From: Microbacterium sp. MYb72
GTDB taxonomy: Bacteria; Actinomycetota; Actinomycetes; Actinomycetales; Microbacteriaceae
Length of the DNA: 64,000 bases
NCBI RefSeq assembly: GCF_002979415.1
Contig: NZ_PCOT01000004.1
Coordinates: forward strand, 62,001-126,000
Direction: 5' to 3'
Shown: in pieces, positions 42,601 through 50,360 of the stretch
Position numbering within the stretch: position 1 is the first letter of the stretch
How the letters are laid out: the number at the start of each line of letters is the position of its first letter
Notes under the pieces: model-generated
The model's input: the letters and a program-made list of their open reading frames with translations, nothing else
Database searches by the model: none
Told to the model about the DNA's origin: nothing
Program-made: the position numbers and the translations under genes

Positions 42601-43603
42601 AGCCGTCGAGCGGCAGGCCGATGCGCACGGGGCCGTCGCCGTGCATGATCGTCGCACAGGCGACGACGGTCGCCTCCGTGGGGCCGTAGGTGTTCCACAG
42701 CTCGCGGCCGTCACCGACCAGTCGGGCGACGAGCTCGGGCGGGCACGATTCGCCGCCGAAGATGAGCAGCCTCACGTTCTCGACCGTGTCCTGCGGCCAC
42801 AGCGCCGCCAGCGTCGGGACCGTGGAGACCACGGTGATGCCGTGACCGATCAGCCAGGGACCGAGGTCCTCACCGGAGCGCACCAGGGCTCGCGGCGCGG
42901 GCACCAGGCAGGCGCCGTGCCGCCACGCCAGCCACATCTCCTCGCACGAGGCGTCGAAGGCGACCGAGAGCCCCGCGAGCACGCGATCGCCGGGGCCGAG
43001 GGGCGCGTCCTGCAGGAACAGCCGGGCTTCGGCGTCGACGAAGGCCGCGGCCGATCGGTGCGAGACGGCCACGCCCTTCGGAGTGCCGGTCGAGCCCGAG
43101 GTGAAGATGATCCACGCGTCGTCATCAGGGGTGGGCGGGGCGACGATCGGAACGGCCGAGGTGCTGGGGTGTGGGTCGGCCCCCTCGAACAGGCCGCTCT
43201 CCTCCGCCGCATCCGCCGGCGTGAACACGCCCCCGGCGCCGATCACACCGCGCACCCGCGCCTCGCCGAACACGAGGTCGGCGCGCTCCTGCGGATCATC
43301 CGCGTCCACGGGCACGTAGGCCGCGCCCGCCGCGAGGATCGACAGGATCGAGATGTACAGCGCACGCTCGCCCGACGGCATCCGCACGCCCACGCGGTCG
43401 CCGCGGCGCACACCCTGGTCGTGCAGACGCGCGGCCGTCACGTTGATGCGTGCGATGAGCTCGGCGTAGCTGATGGCGCCGGCCGCGTCTTCGATGGCGG
43501 AGGCATCGGGATGCCGGGCGGCGGTGTCACGGAGGATGTCGATGAGCGTCCGGGGATCCGGCGCCTGGGCGGTGCGGTCGTAGCCCTGCTGCACGTCTGG
43601 CAC
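39680..43603 (-). CDS. Pls/PosA-type membrane-bound NRPS (amino-acid homopolymer synthetase-like)
   Basis: A 1,307-residue single-module synthetase. Adenylation domain (1-510): AWIIFTSGSTGTPKGVAVSH, WNTYGPTEATVVAC, RVDDQVKIGGRRIELGEVE and RTSGKVDKAALPW. Carrier domain (about 525-600) with phosphopantetheine Ser in FFQLGGGSLAAAQL. After this come transmembrane segments and three left-handed beta-helix (hexapeptide) blocks (IGEIRIGADATVGARS, RIGKRAFLGNSGLAA, LESGATLGPHSVVLPA) interleaved with membrane helices. This is the TIGR02353 layout, as in epsilon-poly-L-lysine synthetase. The amino acid used cannot be read reliably. The protein probably makes a poly- or oligo-amino acid at the membrane; an M1 peptidase follows directly. 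Confidence 0.88.
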   Translation of the reverse strand: MPDVQQGYDRTAQAPDPRTLIDILRDTAARHPDASAIEDAAGAISYAELIARINVTAARLHDQGVRRGDRVGVRMPSGERALYISILSILAAGAAYVPVDADDPQERADLVFGEARVRGVIGAGGVFTPADAAEESGLFEGADPHPSTSAVPIVAPPTPDDDAWIIFTSGSTGTPKGVAVSHRSAAAFVDAEARLFLQDAPLGPGDRVLAGLSVAFDASCEEMWLAWRHGACLVPAPRALVRSGEDLGPWLIGHGITVVSTVPTLAALWPQDTVENVRLLIFGGESCPPELVARLVGDGRELWNTYGPTEATVVACATIMHGDGPVRIGLPLDGWALAVVDADGRLVADGEAGELIIGGVGLARYLDPAKDAEKYAPMPTLGWDRAYRSGDMVRADAEGLIFQGRVDDQVKIGGRRIELGEVEAALQAIDDVTAAAVAVRRTDAGIALLVGYVVPADGFDRQRARAQLAEALPAPLIPLLAVVDDLPVRTSGKVDKAALPWPLIDQVAADSTLSGTAAWLAEQWFSVLGMRPTEENADFFQLGGGSLAAAQLVSRIRTRAPEFTMADVYDLPRLRQMADAVDEVATDQEIRTATAAAPTPRRMQWVQTLLGIPLFMLSGARWITWLLTASWLLQLVPGFDFLPTAPGWAILLGLLVFVTPFGRMALSALVARLLLVGVRGGDYPRGGGVHLRLWLAEQVSHQVDAVGLAGAPWVIFYARALGARIGKGVDLHSLPPVTGMLHIGEGAAIEPEVDLAGYWIDGDTVRIGEIRIGADATVGARSTLAPGTKIGRGAEIAPGSAVFGRVRARQRWAGSPAARVGGKSMPFAPEAPPKRRRWLWAYGGSSALLGLLPFLAFAVGGLVLAAGIRGSESLAAAIGPLALWLVPAVLVTGLVFAAAVLLIVRVLSIGLTEGVHPVRGRVAWQAWTTERLLDSARTLLFPIYSSLFTPIWLRMLGAQVGREVEASTVLLIPRMTVIDDGAFLADDTMVGTYELNGGWMRIAKARIGKRAFLGNSGLAAAGHRVPKDGLIAVLSVAPERAKAGSSWLGSPAVRLRRVVNDSDLERTYRPRQSLRWARGLWELGRVLPVFVTCGLGLAVLLGLAWITETWGLPIAILLSGAVLLAAGAFAAAITTAAKWIFVGPIRAGEHPLWSSFVWRTEVADTFTEMVAAPWFATAAAGTPALVVWLRSLGAKIGHGVWTDSYWLPEPDLVSLGDGATVNRGCVVQTHLFHDRVMSIDTVTLESGATLGPHSVVLPAATIAADATVGPASLVMRGETVPAGSRWSGNPIGPWRAVTVRAYQAADG

Positions 43604-43656
43604 TGTCGGTCTGTCGCTGTCTGCTGGCGCTGTCGGGTGGTCTCGCTCTCGCTCCG

Positions 43657-44511
43657 TCAGGAGGAGAGCAGCGCGATCAGCTGCGCCTTGGTCAGGCGCG
43701 AGTAGCCCGTGCGACCGGCCGCGCGGGCGCGGGCGCGCAGAGCAGTGACGGTGAGCGCATCGAGGTCGACGGATGCCGCGCCCTTCGGGGTCGCCCGCCG
43801 AGCGGGCGCGGGCGTGGCCGGAGCGTTCGCGGGGGCCTCGGCCGGGGCCTTCGCCGACGACGACGTGGTGGTCTTCGCGGCGAGCTTCTTCTCGACCGCG
43901 CTCTTCGCCGCGGGCGTCGCCTTCGCGGTCGGGGCCGGGCTTGCGGATGCCGATTCCACGGCCTTCTCGGTCGCGGGGGCCTCCGAGTGCGTGACTGCAT
44001 CTGACTTCTTGTCGGCGGGCTTCTTGGTGGCAGCCGTCTTCTCTGCGGGCTTCTTCACCGTCGCCTCGACCGCAGCCTTCTTCGCTGAGATCAGCTTCTT
44101 GTCGACAACATCCTTCTTCGAGGACGCCGCCTTCTTCTCGACCGGCTTCTTCTCGACCGGCTTCTTCTCTGCCACCTTCTTCTCGGCCGACTTCTTCTCG
44201 ACAGGCTTCGTCGCCGCTGTCTTCGTCTGGACCGCTGCCGTCGTCGACGACGTCTTCTTCTCGATCTTCGCGGTCGCCTTCTCCAGGCGCGCGGTGGCCT
44301 CGACCGCGGCCTTCTCGACCTTGCGGGGCTTCTTCACGAGCTTCTTCTTGGACGGCTGCGCGGCATCCTTCGCCTCATCGACCAGCGCGCGCAGCTTCTT
44401 GCCGTCCTTCTTCGGGAGGGCCTTGCTCAGCTTCTTCGCGTCCTTCGCGGCGGCGGCGGCCGCATCGAGCGCCGCTTCTGCCGACTTCTGCGCCTTGGTC
44501 TTCTTGGCCAT
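43657..44511 (-). CDS. Lys/Ala-rich histone-like protein with C-terminal Rho-N/SAP-like motif
   Basis: A 284-residue very basic protein. From ATG 44511 (GAGGA upstream) it reads MAKKTKAQKSAEAALDAA, then long Lys/Ala/Pro repeats (EKKPVEKKPVEKKAASSKK, residues 60-190), an Ala/Pro/Thr linker, and a compact C-terminal segment VDLDALTVTALRARARAAGR ending TKAQLIALLSS, which resembles the Rho N-terminal or SAP helix-extended-loop-helix that binds nucleic acid. Such proteins probably bind DNA like eukaryotic H1 or the HupB tail. It lies 53 bp downstream of nothing on its strand; the Pls-like gene starts 53 bp beyond its stop. Repetitive codons make the exact length likely to vary between strains. Confidence 0.8.
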   Translation of the reverse strand: MAKKTKAQKSAEAALDAAAAAAKDAKKLSKALPKKDGKKLRALVDEAKDAAQPSKKKLVKKPRKVEKAAVEATARLEKATAKIEKKTSSTTAAVQTKTAATKPVEKKSAEKKVAEKKPVEKKPVEKKAASSKKDVVDKKLISAKKAAVEATVKKPAEKTAATKKPADKKSDAVTHSEAPATEKAVESASASPAPTAKATPAAKSAVEKKLAAKTTTSSSAKAPAEAPANAPATPAPARRATPKGAASVDLDALTVTALRARARAAGRTGYSRLTKAQLIALLSS

Positions 44512-44883
44512 GGGGTCCTCACCATCCGATCGGGCGGCGCGGGGAGCCCGGGCCGCAGCGCGACACATGGTACTCGTGGCCGGTGAACAGCCGGAGAACT
44601 GCGGCGCCGCATGACAGCGATCGCGCGGAAGGATGAGGCGGGAGGCGGCTCCTCCCCAGAAAGCCGCCACCCCGCTTCGTTTCTCGAGCGTCCCCAGTGT
44701 CGAGAAGCCTGACGAGCCGCGTGCGGGGGGCATCGCGAACTCGTGACCTGGGTGACGATACTCCTCCGTGCGCCTCAGGGAAAGAGGAAAAGCCTTCGAA
44801 TTCGCTTGTTCCCCGAGTAGATCGATTCGAAGTCGTTCAGAAAGCGGTTGCCCGACCTTCGGAATCCGCCGTGGGATGAGAGA
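44512..44883. other. 372-bp non-coding region with two hairpins
   Basis: Lies between CorA (ends 44884) and the histone-like gene (starts 44511), both on the minus strand. It holds a hairpin at 44638-44675 (arms GCGGGAGGCGGCT and a bulged complement), the likely CorA terminator, and a second palindrome TTCTCGA/TCGAGAA at 44681-44706 whose loop contains the motif CACTGGGGACGCT (minus strand), which recurs at 4727 and 61889. The remainder should contain the promoter of the histone-like gene; I see no convincing -35/-10 pair and no credible ORF. Confidence 0.5.
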
Positions 44884-45882
44884 TCAGTCTTTGCGCCCGC
44901 CGGGATGACGCAGCCAGAAGTAGAGAACTCCCAGCGGAATGAGCAGCCCGCCGATCCCGTAGACGAGGAACGGCACGAACCCGGCGGTGTGGTCGCCGAG
45001 CCAGCTGAAGTTCTGCCCGAAGAAGCCGGTGATGAACGTCAACGGCAGGAACACGGTGGCGAGCACGGTGAGGCGCTCCATTGTCGCGTTCTGCCGCACC
45101 CCGACGGCGGTCTGCTGGACCGTGATCACGGAGAGGTTGGCCTCGAGGACGGTACCGAGCAGATCCCGCTGCGCCGCGACCTCCTCATTGATGAGAGTCA
45201 GATGATCGTGGACGTCGCGCAGATACGGCTGAAGCGCGGCCTGACGGGACGAGCGCTCGACGGAGGCCACCACTCCGAGCAGCGGATGCACCGCACGGTA
45301 GAAGTCGGTCGCCTCGCGGCGCAGCGAGTAGATCCGCTCCGTCGGCGCCGCGCTGCCGGAGAAGACGGTCGCCTCGATCTGGTCGATGTCGTGCTCGAGC
45401 CCCGCCACGACGGGGGCGTATCCGTCGACGACCTGGTCGAAGATCGCCCAGAGCACGGCATCCGTGCCCGCGGCGAGCAGGTCGGGCTGGAGTTCGAGAC
45501 GCTGACGCGCACCGTGCAGCTCGCTCGCCACGCCCTGCCGGACGGTGATGACGAAGGTCGGCGCGACGAACACGCTGATCTCGCCGAACTCGACCTCCTC
45601 GGCCGCATCGTCGTAGCGCGCCGTGCGGACGATCACCAGCCGCGTGTCGTTCTCCGTGTACGTCTCGATCTTCGGACGCATGTGGAAGGTCTGCGTGTCT
45701 TCGATCGCCAGCTCGTGCAGGCCGAACGCCTCCCTCACCTCGGCGAGCTCGTCGGGTTCCGGCTCGAACAGACCCAACCACACGAAACCGTCCTGGTCTC
45801 CCAGCGCGGCGGCCTCCCGCACGCCCAGCGGTCCCTCGCCCTGACGCCGCCCGTGCAGGTAGCGGGCGCAGTCGACGATCAT
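44884..45882 (-). CDS. CorA-family divalent-cation transporter
   Basis: A 332-residue magnesium/cobalt-type channel. The cytosolic N-terminal domain (IETYTENDTRLVIVRTARY, VAPTFVITVRQG) leads to a long stalk helix and two C-terminal transmembrane helices. The first ends FLPLTFITGFFGQNFSWL: the pore signature is GQN rather than the classical GMN, a known variant among CorA-like/ZntB-like proteins, so the ion preference could differ from Mg2+. The C terminus RHPGGRKD is basic as usual. ATG 45882 gives the normal family start; an in-frame GTG at 45921 would add 13 residues. Confidence 0.88.
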   Translation of the reverse strand: MIVDCARYLHGRRQGEGPLGVREAAALGDQDGFVWLGLFEPEPDELAEVREAFGLHELAIEDTQTFHMRPKIETYTENDTRLVIVRTARYDDAAEEVEFGEISVFVAPTFVITVRQGVASELHGARQRLELQPDLLAAGTDAVLWAIFDQVVDGYAPVVAGLEHDIDQIEATVFSGSAAPTERIYSLRREATDFYRAVHPLLGVVASVERSSRQAALQPYLRDVHDHLTLINEEVAAQRDLLGTVLEANLSVITVQQTAVGVRQNATMERLTVLATVFLPLTFITGFFGQNFSWLGDHTAGFVPFLVYGIGGLLIPLGVLYFWLRHPGGRKD

Positions 45883-46066
45883 CGGGCACCCGCGAAGACG
45901 GGATCCGTCACGCGCTCGCACGTGTCCGTCATGAGCCGCTCCCTTTCAGCGGTCGCGGAGGTCGCGGCAGCGCGTTCGTCTCGGTCGTTGCTGACATTGT
46001 GCGCTTCCGCGGGGGTCTGCGCGAGCGCAGTCGCGTGAATCGCGCGGGAACAGTCGGTGTTCGACC

Positions 46067-46537
46067 TCAGTCGCGTCCGCGAAGCCGCGACGTGTGGCGC
46101 TCCTGCAGCGCCGTCGCGCGGGTGAGGAACCTCTCCACGGCATCGAGCTCGGCATCGGTGAAGTCGCGGGTGACGGCATCCGTGCTCTCCTCGACCAGCG
46201 GACCGATCATCTCCCAGGTGCGCCGGCGCGCGGCATCCGTGGCCTCGACGACGACCTTGCGCCGGTCATCCGGGTGCGGGGTGCGCTGAACGTATCCGGC
46301 TCGCTCCAGGCGGTCGAGCATGGTCGTCACGCTCCCCGTCGTGAGCCCCAATCGGTCGGCGATGATCCGCGGGGTGATCTCCTCCTGCGCGCCGATGAGC
46401 ACTTCGAGGCAGCGCAGGTCCGTGCCGTTGACACCGAGCAGCCGCGCCATCTGGCGGTCGAAGTCGTCGACGGCGGCCTGATACTTCTGCATGGCGGCGC
46501 CGACCTGTTGTTCCTTGACACTCAAACTACTTGACAT
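46067..46537 (-). CDS. MarR-family transcriptional regulator
   Basis: A 156-residue winged-helix regulator: LRCLEVLIGAQEEITPR, IADRLGLTTGSVTTMLDRL (recognition helix) and the wing VQRTPHPDDRRKVVVEAT. It is divergent from an FAD monooxygenase, and the 57-bp gap plus its own 5' end hold three copies of CTTGANNNTCAAG, one of which covers the start codon. It therefore probably represses itself and the monooxygenase, with an aromatic or drug-like effector. No ribosome-binding site precedes ATG 46537, in line with a leaderless message. Confidence 0.9.
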   Translation of the reverse strand: MSSSLSVKEQQVGAAMQKYQAAVDDFDRQMARLLGVNGTDLRCLEVLIGAQEEITPRIIADRLGLTTGSVTTMLDRLERAGYVQRTPHPDDRRKVVVEATDAARRRTWEMIGPLVEESTDAVTRDFTDAELDAVERFLTRATALQERHTSRLRGRD

Positions 46538-46575
46538 TCAAGGCTTCCTTCGCTCATGATTGCTTGACGATCAAG
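46514..46575. promoter_or_regulatory. Three MarR operator copies (CTTGA-N3-TCAAG)
   Basis: Copies at 46514-46526 (CTTGACACTCAAA, one mismatch), 46530-46542 (CTTGACATTCAAG, perfect) and 46563-46575 (CTTGACGATCAAG, perfect). They span the marR start codon and the divergent promoter region. Repeated palindromes of this length in a divergent MarR promoter are typical of an autoregulated repressor. Confidence 0.75.
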
Positions 46576-46594
46576 ATACCAAGGAGGAAGAGTC

Positions 46595-47803
46595 ATGACC
46601 AAGGCGCTCATCATCGGTGGCGGCATCGCCGGCCCCACGCTCGCCGTCGCACTGCGGAGGATCGGCATGGAGGCGGAGGTGTTCGAGCAGCTCCCGCCGG
46701 ACGCCGACCAGCGCGGGTCGTGGATCAACTTCCAGGCGAACGGCCTCGATGCGCTGCGCGCCGTCGGGCTCGAGAGCTGGGTCGCCGAGATCGGCTACCC
46801 CGTCGACACGATCAGCTTCGTGAACGGACGAGGGCGCTCGCTCGGGCAGATGCCGATGGCCTTCCGCCGCCCCGACGGACTCACCTCGCTCATGATGCCC
46901 CGGGCGCGGCTGTTCGTCGCACTGGCCGAGGCTGCGCGTCACCACGGCATCCCCGTCCACCACGACAAGCGCCTGATCGACGCGCGCGACGCGGGCGACG
47001 GCGTCATCGCGCGCTTCGCGGACGGCACCGAAGCCACCGGCGACATCCTCATCGGAGCCGACGGCATCCACTCCACCGTGCGGCGCCTCATCGATCCCAC
47101 GGCTCCCGCGCCTCGCTACGTGCCGGTGCTCAACACCGGCGGGTACATCCCGGACTTCACGGTGGATGCGCCACCGCAGGACTTCCGGATGCAGTTCGGC
47201 ACGAGGTGCTTCTTCGCCTGGATGAACACCCCCGACGGAGGAACGCTCTGGTTCGCGAACCCGCCGATGAAGGACGAGCCCGCCCGCGGACAGCTGTCCG
47301 GGATGAGCGACGGGCAGTGGCGGACCTGGCTGCACGAGCTGATGGACGGGGATGCCGGCCCGTCCTCCTCGATCATCGACGCGGCACCGGGGCCGATCCA
47401 GGGCTGGGCGACCTACGACATGCCCGTGGTGAAGAGGTGGCACGACGGATCCCGCATGGCCCTCATCGGCGACGCCGCTCACGCCACCTCACCCGCAGCC
47501 GGTCAGGGCGCGTCCATGTCGCTGGAGGATGCCGTGGTCCTCGCCCAGTGCCTGCGCGACTGCCCGACCACCGCATCGGCGCTCGCGACGTTCCAGTCGC
47601 TGCGTCAGACCCGCGTCGAGAAGATCGTCGAGATCGGGCACCGTTCATCGTCCGACAAGGCCGCGGGGCCGGTCATGCGCGTGCTCCGCGACCTGATCCT
47701 CCCCGGCAAGTTCCGCGCCGCGGCGAAGGACGGCGGCGAGGCGATGATGTGGTTGCAGGGCCACCACATCGACTTCGACGAGCGGGTGGTGCCGGCCGTG
47801 TGA
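46595..47803 (+). CDS. FAD-dependent monooxygenase (PHBH/TetX-like)
   Basis: A 402-residue group A flavoprotein monooxygenase. FAD-binding motifs: KALIIGGGIAGPTLAVAL (GxGxxG), GDILIGADGIHSTVRR (DG motif) and MALIGDAAHATSPAAGQGAS (GD motif). TetX-like enzymes inactivate tetracyclines or rifampicin and other members hydroxylate aromatic compounds; the substrate is not visible. ATG 46595 follows AAGGAGG at seven bases. It is controlled by the divergent MarR gene through CTTGA-N3-TCAAG repeats. It ends 68 bp before the Fic gene, with an AT-rich inverted repeat between. Confidence 0.9.
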   Translation: MTKALIIGGGIAGPTLAVALRRIGMEAEVFEQLPPDADQRGSWINFQANGLDALRAVGLESWVAEIGYPVDTISFVNGRGRSLGQMPMAFRRPDGLTSLMMPRARLFVALAEAARHHGIPVHHDKRLIDARDAGDGVIARFADGTEATGDILIGADGIHSTVRRLIDPTAPAPRYVPVLNTGGYIPDFTVDAPPQDFRMQFGTRCFFAWMNTPDGGTLWFANPPMKDEPARGQLSGMSDGQWRTWLHELMDGDAGPSSSIIDAAPGPIQGWATYDMPVVKRWHDGSRMALIGDAAHATSPAAGQGASMSLEDAVVLAQCLRDCPTTASALATFQSLRQTRVEKIVEIGHRSSSDKAAGPVMRVLRDLILPGKFRAAAKDGGEAMMWLQGHHIDFDERVVPAV

Positions 47804-47807
47804 ATGC

Positions 47808-47839
47808 GTGAATTGCGAGCGTATCCTGCAATAATTCAC
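47808..47839. repeat. Short inverted repeat GTGAATT/AATTCAC upstream of fic
   Basis: Arms 47808-47814 and 47833-47839 in an AT-rich stretch (GTGAATTGCGAGCG...TAATTCAC) 33 bp before the Fic start. It may be the terminator of the monooxygenase gene or an operator for fic; no choice is possible from the sequence. Confidence 0.4.
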
Positions 47840-47871
47840 GATAAGTATGACGCAACCGAGGGGATGACGGT

Positions 47872-48747
47872 GTGATCAATCGAGCGACGTGGGAACGACT
47901 CGACGCCACGGCCGAGGAGTACCGGCTCCTCGCCGCCCGGCACCCCCAGGCTCTCGTCGAGATCACGCTCGCCGAACTGGCCGAGTCGGTGCAGCAGTCG
48001 AACGCGATCGAGAACTCCACGCTCACGCTCGACGACACCGAGCGGATCCTCGCCGGGCTCACGCCCGTCGCACGCCGAGACCTCCGCGAGGTCTACGAGA
48101 CGAGGAACCTCGCCGCGGTGACCGAGGATCTCCTCCGTGGTGGTGAGCCGTTCACCCGTGCGCTGATGCTTCGATGGCATGGCATGCTGCTCGCAGGCAT
48201 CCGAGACGACGTCGCCGGCCGCTTCCGACGAGACGATGAATGGGTGCGGGTCGGTGGCCACCTGGGAGCGAACCCCGCCTTCGTACCCCAGTTGGTCGAC
48301 GACGCCGTGACCCGGTACGAGACCGACGAATCGATGTCTCCTCTCGAGAGGATCGCCTGGTTCCACTGCGAGTTCGAGATCATCCATCCCTTCGTTGACG
48401 GCAACGGACGAATCGGACGCGTGCTGATCAACAAGCAGCTCCAGGACATCGGCCTGCCTCCGGTCATCGTTCGTGCACGCAACCGTCATCTCGACTACTA
48501 CCCCCAACTCGAGGAGTACTCGAGGAAGGACTCCTCCGAGGGCATGACCCGACTGCTCGTCCTGCTCGTCCTCGAATCACTGCACAAGCGCATCGCGCTG
48601 ATCTCGAGCCCCCGGTTCATCCCGCTCGCCGACTGGGCGAGGGCAGCGGGGATCACCGGAGCTTCGGCGACTAACAAGGCGCGGCGGCAGACGATCCCCG
48701 CCTTCCGTGTGCGAGATCGCTGGATGATCGCCGAGGACTTCGCGTGA
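47872..48747 (+). CDS. Fic-domain protein (AMPylator-type) with N-terminal inhibitory helix
   Basis: A 291-residue Fic protein. The core motif IIHPFVDGNGRIGRVLIN is complete, HPFxDGNGRxxR, so it should be catalytically competent for transferring AMP or a related nucleotide to a hydroxyl on a target protein. The N-terminal segment SVQQSNAIENSTL carries the inhibitory [ST]xxxE[GN] motif (SNAIEN), which marks a class II, self-inhibited Fic. A C-terminal winged-helix-like part (residues 235-291) may bind DNA. GTG 47872 has GAGGGGATGA upstream. No Phd/FicA antitoxin gene is adjacent. The neighbourhood is somewhat lower in GC than the rest. Confidence 0.9.
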   Translation: MINRATWERLDATAEEYRLLAARHPQALVEITLAELAESVQQSNAIENSTLTLDDTERILAGLTPVARRDLREVYETRNLAAVTEDLLRGGEPFTRALMLRWHGMLLAGIRDDVAGRFRRDDEWVRVGGHLGANPAFVPQLVDDAVTRYETDESMSPLERIAWFHCEFEIIHPFVDGNGRIGRVLINKQLQDIGLPPVIVRARNRHLDYYPQLEEYSRKDSSEGMTRLLVLLVLESLHKRIALISSPRFIPLADWARAAGITGASATNKARRQTIPAFRVRDRWMIAEDFA

Positions 48748-48777
48748 GAGGCCTCGGATCGAACGCCCTTGCTGACG

Positions 48778-48960
48778 TCAGAGGATTCGGACGTTCTTCG
48801 CGAGAGTCTTGAATCGCAGGCCGTCGGGCCGCACCACCGTGATGGTGACGGCACCCGTCCTGCTGGTGTTGACGTCCTCCACGACACCCGCCTTGCCTCG
48901 ATGCGTGCCGGACACGACCTCGCACCGGTCGCCGCTCCCGACCTGTCCCTCGTCTGTCAT
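48778..48960 (-). CDS. Small KOW-motif protein
   Basis: A 60-residue protein: GDRCEVVSGTHRGKAGVVED is a KOW motif (beta-turn with conserved Gly), as in NusG and ribosomal proteins L24 and L26, and the rest forms a small beta-barrel-like stretch ending KTLAKNVRIL. It probably binds RNA or ribosomal components. ATG 48960 lacks a clear ribosome site. It converges with the Fic gene (30 bp). A 106-bp gap separates it from the epoxide hydrolase gene. Confidence 0.72.
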   Translation of the reverse strand: MTDEGQVGSGDRCEVVSGTHRGKAGVVEDVNTSRTGAVTITVVRPDGLRFKTLAKNVRIL

Positions 48961-49066
48961 GACTCAAGTGTGCCAGGCGGTTTCCACGGCGTGGTACCGG
49001 CATAGCGCGCTCAACTGACAAGCAGAGTTCGGGCGGGGAGCACATCACCGAGAGCCTGCGTCAGCG

Positions 49067-50212
49067 TCACTCCGTGATCGGAGGGTGCGGCAGCGAGCGG
49101 GCGAACGCCGCGATGTCATCGGCGAGGAGGGCTGGCTCCTCGTGCGGTGCGAAGTGGCCGCCCCGCGGCATCCGCGTGTATCGCACGAGGTCGTAGGTGC
49201 GCTCGATCCACCGTCGAGGCGGCGAGGCGATGTCGTGCGGGAAGAGAGCGACGGCGGTCGGCACCCGCACCCGCTCGACGCGCGACGTCAACCCCGACGC
49301 ATGCTCGTAGTAGGCCCGGAACGACGTGCCGATCGAGTTGGTCAACCAGTACACCGACGCGAGCGTCAGCAGGTAGTCGTTGCTGAACCGGGAGGAGACA
49401 TCCCCATCGCAGTCGCTCCACGCACGATGCTTCTCCAGGATCCACGACAGCAGTCCGACCGGGGAGTCCGACACCGCGGGCGCCAACGTCAGCGGGCGGG
49501 TCTGCTGCTGATGCTGATATCCGCCCTCAGTCCTCAGCCACTCCTGCACCCGTTCGAGATGGGCTTCCTCTTCGGGCGTGATCGTCTCCTCATCGATGTG
49601 CGCCGGAGGGGCCACCGCCAGCAGATGGATGCCGACCACCTCGTCGGGATGCGCCTGCGCGAGTCGAGAGGTGATCCCCGCCCCGAGATCGCCGCCGTGG
49701 GCGAGGTAGCGGGGAAAGCCGAGATGCCGCGTCATCAGCGCGTGCCAGAGTTCGTGCGTCTGCTCGCCGAGCCTGGGACGCTGCGGCGAGAACGGGAGAC
49801 CGGGAAGCGCCGGCACGATCACGGGGGCGGCGTCTGCAGGGTCTCCCCCGAAGAGAGACGGCGTCGCCAGGCGTCGCGCGACGTCGACGAGCTCGAGCGC
49901 CGTGCTCGGCCAGCCGTTCGTGAGCAGCACGGGGACGCCGGAACCTCCGGGCTCGGGATCGAAGCGAAGATACGCGACGGACGCGCCGTCGATGTCTGCA
50001 CGTCGCCAGGGCAGCGCGTCGATGCGCTCTTGCTGAACGCGCCAGTCGAAGTCGTTCAGCCATACTCCGACGAGCCGGCGGAGCTCATCCTGATCAGTGC
50101 CCGCATCCCAGCCCTGCACAGGCCACGGCTCCGGCCAGCGCGTCCCGCGAAGTCGCCGGCGCAGGTCATCGAGATCATTCTCACTGACCTCTAGGGGTGA
50201 CATTCCGGGCAT
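49067..50212 (-). CDS. Epoxide hydrolase-family alpha/beta hydrolase (EHN domain)
   Basis: A 381-residue hydrolase with the EHN N-terminal lid (SENDLDDLRRRLRGTRWPE, WLNDFDWRVQQERIDALP) typical of microsomal-type epoxide hydrolases. The alpha/beta core has the oxyanion-type LTNGWPSTALE, nucleophile Asp in AHGGDLGAGITSR and catalytic His in MPRGGHFAPHEEP. It probably opens epoxides to diols. ATG 50212 has GGAAGAGG six bases upstream; the frame further upstream (to 50359) is made of the tRNA terminator and is not coding. Confidence 0.88.
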   Translation of the reverse strand: MPGMSPLEVSENDLDDLRRRLRGTRWPEPWPVQGWDAGTDQDELRRLVGVWLNDFDWRVQQERIDALPWRRADIDGASVAYLRFDPEPGGSGVPVLLTNGWPSTALELVDVARRLATPSLFGGDPADAAPVIVPALPGLPFSPQRPRLGEQTHELWHALMTRHLGFPRYLAHGGDLGAGITSRLAQAHPDEVVGIHLLAVAPPAHIDEETITPEEEAHLERVQEWLRTEGGYQHQQQTRPLTLAPAVSDSPVGLLSWILEKHRAWSDCDGDVSSRFSNDYLLTLASVYWLTNSIGTSFRAYYEHASGLTSRVERVRVPTAVALFPHDIASPPRRWIERTYDLVRYTRMPRGGHFAPHEEPALLADDIAAFARSLPHPPITE

Positions 50213-50319
50213 GGGAGACCTCTTCCGAGACGGCGGCGGTGCAGTCCCGACGCTACCTCGATGCACCGACACCGGGGGCGCCCTCGGGTGGCGCCCTCCC
50301 AATCCCGCAGCGTTCGGAA

Positions 50320-50360
50320 AATGAAGAAAGACCCCCACTTCGTGGAGGTCTTTCTTCATT
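50320..50360 (-). terminator. Terminator of tRNA-Ser
   Basis: Hairpin with 14-bp arms AATGAAGAAAGACC / complement, at 50320-50333 and 50347-50360, directly after the tRNA 3' end (overlapping its last base) and reading GGTCTTTCTTCATTTT on the minus strand, a T-rich end rare in this window. Confidence 0.9.

Noticed and set aside
50213..50359. Upstream extension of the epoxide hydrolase from ATG 50359
   Set aside because: It would be encoded by the tRNA-Ser terminator hairpin; ATG 50212 has a good ribosome site and begins the EHN domain.
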